Position numbers and translations under genes: made by a program. The notes beneath the pieces are model-generated. The model saw only the letters and a list, made by a program, of their open reading frames with translations. It was not told where the DNA came from and made no database searches. Of a stretch of DNA of 64,000 bases, positions 55,101 to 64,000 are shown one piece after another. Location of the stretch: the NCBI GenBank assembly GCA_009103225.1, contig RHPI01003041.1, positions 110,238 through 174,237 on the forward strand. The letters run 5' to 3'. How positions within the stretch are numbered: position 1 is the first letter of the stretch; every line of letters begins with the position of its first letter. The stretch comes from Chlorokybus atmophyticus (lineage: Eukaryota; Streptophyta; Chlorokybophyceae; Chlorokybales; Chlorokybaceae).

Positions 55101-58100
55101 CGTGCACACATACTCACATACGTAGAAAACAATAACACAACAACAGCAATGCACGTGTGCGTTATGTATTGTGTACATGTGAGGGTGCACGTGCACGCGA
55201 GTGTGTGCACACATGCATGTGGGCGCGTGTGTGCATGTAAACATTAGGTGTTAACAATATATTTTCCCTGCTGTACAGTTATCTGTACACTCCAGGGTTT
55301 GCCAAGTATGCTCAGCAATGGTTTGGCGACCGATGGGACCTCAGCGAGCTACCGCTGAGGCCGGTCACCACCAACCCGTACGTCATCAAGATGCTCGGCA
55401 GGATGCAGACCATCGCCCACTCCTTCAGCGCTAAACCCCGCATACTGATCGTGTACGCAACTGTTTCGGGCACCGCCAAAGACTACGCCTCCCGCACTGC
55501 TCAGGTACATACTTCCATGTATACGATATGTGTACACTTGAAGCTACACATGCACGTACACATACACATATACTGACAATAAATGCCACAGGATCTCCAA
55601 TGTACATTCAAGTATTGGTATTAGTAAAAACTACAATGCACACATGCACATACATATATATGTACACATACACACTTGTTAACTCAGCGTCAGTGAACAT
55701 GGAAAACACAATCATAACAACGAAACACCACACTTGTCAACACATAAGGTGTTGCTGCAATGCCATAGTGCATGACTCCTATGCATACATGACAGATGCT
55801 GAAAAGCGAGTTTCAAGTAATCCTGTTGGATGTTGAGAACTTCCAGCCAGAAGACCACCATCCCGACACGTACCACTTGCTCATCATCATCTCATCAACG
55901 TATGGGGCGGGCTCACCGCCCGCCTCAGCCTTCCGCTTCTTGAGATGGCTCACATTGCAGGTAAATCAACCAATCACCATATGTGAACATTGTATGGTGT
56001 TTCAATGCAGCGAGCGGTGCGTGTGCGTGTGTGTATGGGCATGTGCGCGTGTGTGCGCACGTGCGCATAAGCGTGTGCATAAGTGTGTGCAGGTGTGCAT
56101 GCTCATACGCGTGCGTGTGACTTAACATAATTGTTATGTGGCATGCTGTATGGTAGTTAACACTGATACATGTGTGTGTGTTTGTAGCGTGAAGCGGCCT
56201 CGCTCAAGGGTTGCTGCTTCTCGGTGTTTGGCATCGGCAGCAGCAGCTACCCTCGTTTTTGCGCTGCGGCTGACACGATCCACGCGATGATGCTCGCGTC
56301 CGGCGCAAAACCCCTCGGCAACCCGGGCAAAGGCGACGCCATCGGCGGGAGGGACATGGCTTTCAAAGACTGGCTCACGGCCACAATGCAATCCTTCAGA
56401 GACCATCTAACGGTATGTGGACTTTGCGTGCACAACAGCAGCAGCAACAACAACACTGATGACAACATGTTGCAGACTGCGGGTGGGATGGAGAAATGCG
56501 ATAGAGTTATCAACTTGATACAAGACACAGCCGTCACGACCTTCCAGCAGATATACAACTTGGTTCACCTCTCAGGCATGCATGTTTACTATCACACTGT
56601 GTCACTCGTGCTTACCCATCTACATAAGAGACACGCATGAGAACGTGTGTGTGTATCGTTATCTCTCAACCAGGTGCGATGAAGTTGGCTCACGACACGC
56701 GGTGGCTCGTCGCGCCGATCACGGAGGTCGCCGAGGTTTTGCCTCCCGAAGCGCAAACAGAGGGGCGGTCGGTGTGTTTGGTCAAGATAGACTTGTCCGA
56801 CATACCAACAGCGCTTTACGCCCCTGGTGAGTATGAAACCCACAAGTGTATGTGTGGTTGTGTGTGGGCATGTTGATACTGATGTGTGGTGTTGTGATGA
56901 TCAGGTGACCATATAGCTGTGCTGCCAACCAACCATCAGCTCAGCAATGCGGAGTTGGAAACCCTGGCTGAGCATCTGGGCATTGAGGACCTCGACGGGG
57001 TGTTTGACCTCGAGGTAAAGTGTATCTGTGTGTTTGCGCGCTCGTAGGTGTGGGTGTGCGTGTGCATGGGTGGGTCATGCTGTTACAGAATTTGTTGCTG
57101 ACCAACAATACTCCGTATCAGGTGCTTGATGAGGACGGGGCGCTTGAGGCTGGTTTCAATGGGAAGAAGTTCCCTCTTCCCAACACGTTCCGTGTGATCC
57201 TGGACGAGCACGTGGCTTTAATGAGCCCTGTCGCTGCCGCGGCGCTGCCCGTCCTCGCCCAATACGCCGGCACAGACGCCGACGCCCACGAGCTCGCCGA
57301 ACTCGGACGCAGCGAACACGCTGCAGAGACGTGGCAAGCCCACAGTCAGGTACACAACATCAACAACAATTCAACGTATTATGTAGTATGTGGTACGAAT
57401 TGTGCCTTGTGACAGGTTCGGTGGGCGGATTTGTTCCAAGAGTTTCCTTCCCTTTCTGGGAGGGTCCCGTTTGAGGTGTTTCTGCAGCTGGCGCCGGCGC
57501 TGTACCCGCGATACTACTCGATAGCCAGCAGCAACTGGGGCAGGGTAAGACATCTGTCTCATGTGACTGGGGATCAGCGACCACTGTAGTGTCCAGCTGA
57601 TTGATTATGCTGCGGATGGCATAATTTGTGAGCTCATGTAGATAGAATACACATGCACACATACACATACACGTACATGTACATAAGTACACACGTGCAT
57701 ATGCACACACGCACGCCCATGCGCGAATGCACATGCACATGCACACACGCACGCACATGCAGCCCACATACTTAGCATAGCATTCTCAACTGCAACCCTT
57801 TCATCAGGAGCGGCCTGGCGTGCACGCGCTGGTGGGTCTCCTTTCCTACCAGCTCCCTTCGGGTCAATCCCGTCTGGGCCAGTGTTCGAGCTACCTTGTC
57901 CACGCGCGCGCGGGGTCGTACGTGCGCTTCAGGTTGACCAAAGTGACGTCGTTCCGGCAACCGATGAAGACGTCGAGTCCGATCATCATGGTCGCGGCGG
58001 GGACGGGCATCGCGCCGTTCCTCGGGTTCATACAACATCGCATACAGCTCGGAAGACAGGGGAACATGGGACCGTGCATACTTGTATTTGGCTGCCGCAC

Positions 58101-61083
58101 GCAAGCAGACCGACTCTGTTGGTACGCACTGGCTCACTGCTACTCTGCCGCAATGTTGTGCAAATGCACAGGCGTGTCCGTGCACACATATACGGACACG
58201 CATGCACACATGAGCGTGCATGCCCACCCACGCACGCACACATGCGCGCCAGAGGGCACATCAACACGAGCACTCATATGCACATGCACGCGCATGCATC
58301 AATGCGTGAGCGTGCGCTTGGGACCACATACAGGCACACGCACACATGCACGCGCACGCGCATGCGCCTGCACACATGTGCTTACAGAACAGCAGGTGCA
58401 TTCGCACAATTGCGTCGTTGGGTTTGTCATGCCTTTGTCTGCGCTAACAGGGAGGAAGTGGAAAGGGGGCAAGCATGTGGTGCACTCAGCGAGGTCATCC
58501 TCGCATACTCAAGAGAACCCGGCAGAAGGAAACACTACGTGCAGGACGTGATTATGGCGGTGAGTCACTTTACAGATACACTCACGTCTACATACCAACA
58601 CATGGCTCACATAAGCTCACACAACCACTCGCCAACAAAACAGGAAAAGAAGAAGCTAACAGCCCTGCTGAAAGCACCTGACGCACACATATACGTGTGC
58701 GGAGACAGCCACATGGCCAGCGCCGTATCCTCTGCCTTCACATCCATCATCGGTACACACACAACACAACACCCTCAAACCTGCACCCACTCCAATGTGG
58801 CAATGTTGTCTCATGTACGTGCGGATGTGTGTCAACAACTCAGGTACTGAGGCGATGACGTCGATGACGGTGGAGTGCCGGTTCCACGAGGACGTGTTTG
58901 GCGTGGTGCTCAAGTCGGCGGACAGGTTGTCTGTGGCGCGACACATCGCGGCCGACCGCAACGGACACAGGCCCATACTTAAAGCCGCGCTCGCCAACGA
59001 CCTCGCAGAGGTGAGGGTTGGGTTGGGTGCATTGCTGCAACAGTGCAATGGTTGGTTTACTTTGTTGTGTGGTAAAGTTGCAGGTAGAGTGGTAGGGCAT
59101 GCATTGCAGTAAGTTGCATGGACACAACATGCTTGGGTGACTTACATGACAGCAGCACTTGTTGCGTACAGTGTGGTGTTGGTGCACATAGAGATCTGTA
59201 CACACGTGTGCGTGCTCCTTGCTTGTGTGTTTGCATATATGTATATGCGGGCACACGCACACGTACATGCGCGCACACGTGCACACGCGCGTATGCACTC
59301 GTGCTGCTGATGCATATCTGCCTGGACCCAACCCATTTGCTCGGCAGGTTTCTCGGTTGTTGGTTGAGGGCGCGGACATCACTGCGGCCGACAGCGACGC
59401 CAACTCTCTGCTTCACATCGCTGCGGAGATCGGCTCATCAGAGTTGACAAGACTTCTTCTCCAGTACAACGCGCCTCTCAAGTCGGTCAACAACTGGAAC
59501 CTCACGCCCGCCGCGCTCGCCCAAGTGCGAGGACAGCCAGACATACGCGACGCCATCATCGAAGCGGGAGGAACACTCGCGAGCGGCATGCATCGATGTT
59601 TTTACCCACTGCACTCTGCCGCCGTTGAGGGCACAGCTGAAGGTGTGGGTGTGCGCGCGTGTTGTTGTGTGGGTGTGCGTGTGCGCGTGTTTGTGTGTAC
59701 GTGCGTGTGCGTACTGAATATGTGCGCGCGTATGCATGTGTGCAGGTTGTTGTGCACATGTGCGTGTGTACTGCTGTGTACTGCAAGATGCAAACATTGG
59801 GCACTTGCTGAGTGTGTGGCGTTGTGTTGGGCAGACATCAAGCGGTTACTGGCCCAGAACGCGGACCCGTGGACGGCCGACTACTACGGTTGCACGCCGC
59901 TGCGTATGGCCGCGATGACGGGCAACCTGGACACGCTGTGGACTTTGCTTCAGGCTCCTGATGCTGCGGGCATCGTCAACGCGGTGGACAGGTACGGCCA
60001 CACGGCGCTGGCGGCCGCGCTGGCGTTCCAGCAGTACTCCGCCGCCAACATGCTCAAGCCCGTCGGGGCACGCATCACTGCCTCGAGCACCAACTTCACG
60101 GCGTGGCCGAGCCTCAGCCACTGGAGCCCGAGCAACAGCCGAACACTGTCACCAGCACAGATCACCCGAGCGCAGGCCTTGTAAGTGCACATGCACACAT
60201 GCACACACATGTGCGCTCGCACACGCACCCACGCACATGCACAGACACACGTGTGCACGATCATATGCGCACGCACACACACCCGTGCACATGCAAGCGC
60301 ACACTCGCATGCACGCACACCTCTTTGCATATCCACCTGCGTGTATGTGTATATGTGTATATGCTGTGAGGCGCAAAGGTCTAATCTCGTGGGTGCTTGG
60401 CAGGTGGGGGGCCATTGCTAGCAACAGCTTCCCCGAAGAGACCACGGCCGCGCTCACGAGCGCCGGCGTGATGCTCTTCAACAACCTGTTTGAGATGTCG
60501 CCGCACGTGTTGGATCTGTTTCCTTTCAAGGATGACACCGGAAAGCCATTCCAACAGGTGCCCACACACTCACCCTCTTTCTCGTACATCATAATGCATG
60601 TGTACCCAACAAACCAACATGTCGTCATCATGCAGGTGTTGGAGGCTCACGCGCTTCAAGTGATGACCACGTTGGGTCGCGTGGTGGAGGGTCTGAACGA
60701 CATCGAGACGCTGGTGCCGTTCCTGCGGGACCTCACCGCGCGCCACGTCCCGTACGGCGTGGAGCTCGTGCACTACGACATCCTCAGCGCCACGCTGCTG
60801 CGGACCTTTGAACAAACGCTCGGCAACCTCTTTACGCCGGTACGCATGCGTGGGTTGGATGTTGGATCTTTTCACACCCTCCTCATCTCTTCATGTTTGC
60901 ATGCGCGTGTGCCTGTGCGCGCGTGCGTGTGCGTGCGTGCGCATTATACCATGTTACATTTACATTGCACAACTGGTGGCATTGTCTGAGATTTTTTGTT
61001 GTTATGTGCAGGAGGACAGGGACGTATGGCAGGCGATGTTCGACATCATAGGCAGCGTTGCGAGGGAAGCGTACCCGCACTGA
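52160..61083 (+). CDS. NOS: Nitric oxide synthase fused to ankyrin repeats and a C-terminal globin, 1538 aa
   Basis: Makes NO and citrulline from arginine, NADPH and O2. Twenty-five exons close in phase: 52160-52511, 52912-53027, 53098-53166, 53291-53342, 53449-53646, 53785-54047, 54257-54494, 54746-54968, 55279-55504, 55796-55960, 56188-56412, 56476-56575, 56674-56826, 56905-57014, 57122-57349, 57416-57544, 57808-58121, 58451-58559, 58644-58752, 58844-59010, 59348-59642, 59835-60180, 60404-60557, 60636-60839, 61012-61083. Oxygenase: VCPNGC (C128, C132, candidate Zn site), haem Cys208 in [10 protein letters not shown], substrate Glu392 in GWYADTEI, pterin-site NWKWII (W475/W477). [39 protein letters not shown] (937-945). 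NADPH: GTGIAPF (1014-1020), YVCGD. The NOS tail FHEDVFGV precedes ankyrin repeats (about 1160-1345). Globin from about 1395: CD1 region LDLFPF, proximal His1484 in ARHVPYGV. Intron 12 needs a GC donor. The oxygenase domain excludes a plain P450 reductase. Confidence 0.95.
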
Positions 61084-63035
61084 TATTTGTTGGGGTGGGG
61101 TGAGCAGTATTTATTTGGGATGGGTGGGTAAGGGTATCTTGTAGTTTTTTTATTTGATGGGAAGAAAGCGCCTGATGACGGGCGCTCTTCTTCTTTACTA
61201 GCAGTATAGCGCCCGGTAGCGGTAGCGGTAGTGTGCGTACTGCCTTGATTGTGCGCGGCTTTGTTTCAGCTGGGCTGCACATTGCGCCGCAGCTTAGGTT
61301 AGGGACAACACATTGTGAATAACTACGGTATGCATGTGTGCGCGAGGGTCTCTCAACACAATGACATAGGTGCAAGTGGCGAACCAACATCATTGCGTAG
61401 TTGAAACAAATGTAAGTAGGGATGTGAAGTTGTGGTTGGTACGAGCATTAGAGGTTTGTTGGTATGATGTATAATTGGTGTGCAAAATGTTAGGTCAATC
61501 GAGTAGGGTGGTACGAGAGAAACGTCTTATGATGATTTAACTTAATCGCTCAATAAGGTTGTTAAGCGACTTAGTTGATGCATATGCAGCCACTCAAACC
61601 TCAAACAATGCGTTGTACACAAAGTGGCGAGGTAAATGCACTTTCTTGGAAATGGGTTATTGCTAATTGTAATGCATAAAGCCATGACTTAGTTTCACGG
61701 GTTGATGAGTCATATAATCAGCAATCCTTCAGATTCTCAATTGTTGAAACCATTTTAACATACATAAAACTCATACGCTATATAATTGCAACTTTTGTTA
61801 ACGAGAGTGTATTTGCAGACAAAACATTGATGTGCTATGAGTTAAATACAGCGTATTAAGATGTTTTTATTCCATTGGTAATGAATTATTGCAAATGCAA
61901 TCAATAAGCATGGCGCATGGGTTGTGACAAAACCTAATCAATCATCAATGTATAACACATGCGCAAAATGTTTGTGTATGTCCCTATGAAACTTGTCAAT
62001 TTCAACATGTATATTATAGCATACCGACAGAAATAATTTCAAGACAACAAATGTAAGACACAATCCTTGAATAGGTGCCCGAAATCTAGTGTGAATTTAT
62101 GACTAATAATGTATACATAAACTGATACGTGACTCACCTGCTTGCTGCAGCCTTTATCAATGTAGGCTACATGATGATGATAAGCCGAGAATGAAAGATA
62201 TGTACACTTTATAATATGATATTACAAGCAACAACTTGTGTGTACATTATGAAATATATATAATGTATACTACTCAAACGTTTACGATAATGCATATGTA
62301 CGTATGCGTCAATGAAAACTTTTGTCGTGCTTAACTTGTCCCATTTACTCAAATCAAAGCCATGTCTCAATAAAGCCCCGTGTTAAAAACCGCGTGCGGC
62401 TTGAGATTTAAGAGAGGGGGGCTTTTTCAGAGCACATACGTTATAGAGGTTATAAATAATATAACAATAACATCAGTAATCAAGGAAGTTAGACAAGCTT
62501 GTAACGTGAAACACGAATGTAGTCATACAACATGAACGTCACCAATTTGTCTATTGTCGAACACTAGACCTCGTTGAACACCCTTGTCACAGGCCCTTGT
62601 GTCCCAAGGCCGTACCGCCGACCACCGACAACCGACGTCGGCCCTCTTAGGTCGATAACCACCTGATTTTGTTTTTGTTATATTTTCCCGTTCTTTCCTT
62701 GGCCTTTATTTCCCCAGATCCAAGCACACTGCTTTGCTCCAAGCGCTTGGGTGGGCGGGCGGGCTTGCAAACAATCAGGCCAGCGGCGTCAGGGCGCAAG
62801 TCAGTCGTGGATGGACTCTTGATTGGAGCTGTGTGGTACACACACGCACACACATACTATTCTGTATACACAACCATCTGCCTACACACACTCTCCAATA
62901 TTCTGCTTCCAGACATACAAAGAGCCAGAGTTGGCCAATTCGTCAAATGGTTTCGAGATAATCTCATTAGTCAAATTTAGCAACAGCAGCAGAAGAGTAG
63001 TGCTAAGGTAGAGTTAGCAGCAAGCAAGCTCAGAT
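61084..63035. other. Gene-free stretch, AT-rich from about 61400 to 62570
   Basis: Follows the NOS stop. The middle is clearly AT-richer than the rest of the window, with aatatatataatg-like runs and no exon-like open frames. From about 62640 it becomes GC-richer towards the next gene, whose promoter and 5' UTR it probably contains. Confidence 0.5.
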
Positions 63036-63994
63036 ATGGGAGCTCAAGGCGCTGATGACGACGGTGATGACGACGACAACAACAGTAACAACAACAACAG
63101 CAGCAACAGCAACAACGTTCTTCACAACAGCAGCAGCAATGTTGTTGGGAACAACAATGCGGGGAAGAGCGCAGCGGCGAGTAATCTACTAATACCCTAC
63201 TTGACACCACTGTAAGCGAGACTTCAGGCGTGCTCATGTTTCCACGCACGTGCGCCAATATGTGCGTATGCGCGTAAGTGTGCGAGTGCGTGCGTGTATG
63301 AATGTGTATGTGCGCATATGTACACGCTTGTGTGCGCAAATACACACACAGGAGAGCGCGCGTGCGTCTGTAGTATATGCGTCTGTGTGCCGTGTGTATG
63401 GGTGTGTCGGTATGCGCACGTATGTACAGGTGTGATGTGATCGCGTGCATATGTGCACGTGTGTGCGCGTACATGCGCATGTGTGCACGAGCGCATATGT
63501 GCACATGTGTGCGTGTACGTGTTTGCTTGACTAACTGATGCGTGTCTTTCCTTTCCTCCCACGCGTGAAGGCACGCGCGGGGTTTCAGTGTGAACCGCGA
63601 CAATCCCCGCCAGTGCGTTGGGTATACATCAGACCACACAATCGCATACCCCATCGGAGCCGTCCTCACACTCCGCGGGTGAGACACTACTTGCATCGTA
63701 GTTCATTATGTTGTCACAGATACATGCGCACGCATCGTCACCGCACTCAGCTGTCTTCTTGCAGGCAACAGCAGATGCGCTTCTCCACGCCCATTGCATC
63801 TGTGAAGGTGCTGATGTTGTTGTTGTTGGTATTATGGTGTAATGAGACACATGTAGTCCATGTAGTTTTCAGCACACCAACATGAGGTTGGAATTCACTC
63901 TCTCTCTCTCTTCCTTCAGGCCATACTTGCACTGGCGGTTTCTGCCAACTTGCACCACATTGCCGTGTGCGAGCGCGTGCAGGGCCACGCTCAG
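63036..63994 (+). CDS. CFAP57-like WD40-repeat protein, N-terminal part (runs off window)
   Basis: Probable axonemal WD-repeat protein (CFAP57/WDR65 family acts in cilia and flagella). Four exons in phase: 63036-63211, 63571-63678, 63765-63807, 63920-63994, the last ending at a GTGAAG donor at the window edge. The N-terminus is a low-complexity tract of Asp then Asn/Ser (DDDGDDDD, NNSNNNN). Then come LHARGFSVNRD, HTIAYPIGAVLTLRG, MRFSTPIASVK and AILALAVSANLHHIAVCER. These resemble the family pattern of a first blade reading 'vYPaG..vvly' followed by 'itaLavSpN.r.lAvaE'. The match is short, so another WD40 protein remains possible. Confidence 0.6.
63240..63530. repeat. TG/CG-alternating intronic tract (CFAP57-like intron 1)
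   Basis: Alternating purine-pyrimidine sequence rich in tgcgcgtgtg. Open frames on both strands across it encode only His-Thr or Val-Arg repeats. Confidence 0.85.
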
Positions 63995-64000
63995 GTGAAG

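Noticed and set aside
55279-59010. Separate NADPH-cytochrome P450 or sulfite reductase gene
   Set aside because: The diflavin exons continue in phase from the NOS oxygenase exons and end with the NOS-type FHEDVFGV tail.

Overview
The window is nuclear DNA of an intron-rich photosynthetic eukaryote of the green lineage, most likely a flagellate-producing green or streptophyte alga. The evidence is a plastid MEP-pathway enzyme (DXS), a plastid ADP-glucose pyrophosphorylase large subunit with a transit-like N-terminus, an RFC3 that reads like the land-plant protein, and the start of a CFAP57-like axonemal gene. Genes carry many short exons with GT..(TG)CAG introns, and some introns appear to be GC-AG. 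I cannot name the species. Exon boundaries below were fitted by hand from homology, splice signals and reading-frame phase. In the genes given exon lists, the phases close without a break; the one boundary lacking a normal splice site is noted.

Layout. 0-2.7 kb: 3' part of DXS (+). 3.8-4.2 kb: a coiled-coil family ORF (-). 4.8-6.8 kb: GPI mannosyltransferase PIG-M (+). 7.3-15.1 kb: separase (-), divergent from the AGPase large subunit (+, 15.6-17.8 kb). 17.8-19.9 kb: intergenic with a (GA)n tract. 19.9-22.1 kb: RFC3 (-). 24.1-24.6 kb: a second, frameshifted member of the coiled-coil family (+). 27.1-27.7 kb: small coiled-coil gene (-). 27.9-29.2 kb: secreted double-Kazal protein (+). 29.3-31.4 kb: ELMO-domain protein (-). 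32.0-38.0 kb: large membrane-anchored GT4-GT2 glycosyltransferase fusion with a C-terminal beta-sandwich-like region (+). 39.0-42.4 kb: decayed Ty3/gypsy-like retroelement with a PHD-finger-like tail, followed by repeat debris to about 45 kb. 45.4-49.0 kb: secreted nidogen-like (NIDO) protein with two very long (CT)n introns (+). 49.2-50.2 kb: tandem duplication plus a broken reverse transcriptase of another family. 52.2-61.1 kb: a 25-exon nitric oxide synthase (+). 61.1-62.7 kb: AT-rich gene desert. 63.0-64 kb: 5' end of a CFAP57-like gene.

The most interesting locus is the nitric oxide synthase. One open frame of 1538 codons encodes a NOS oxygenase domain, an FMN/FAD/NADPH reductase, a run of ankyrin repeats and a C-terminal globin with a proximal His. 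It therefore joins NO synthesis and a haem module able to bind NO or O2 in one polypeptide. The second notable locus is the 1131-residue double-glycosyltransferase fusion. The genes are not an operon; DXS and AGPase serve plastid metabolism, separase and RFC3 the cell cycle, and PIG-M, Kazal, NIDO and the GT fusion the secretory pathway or cell surface.
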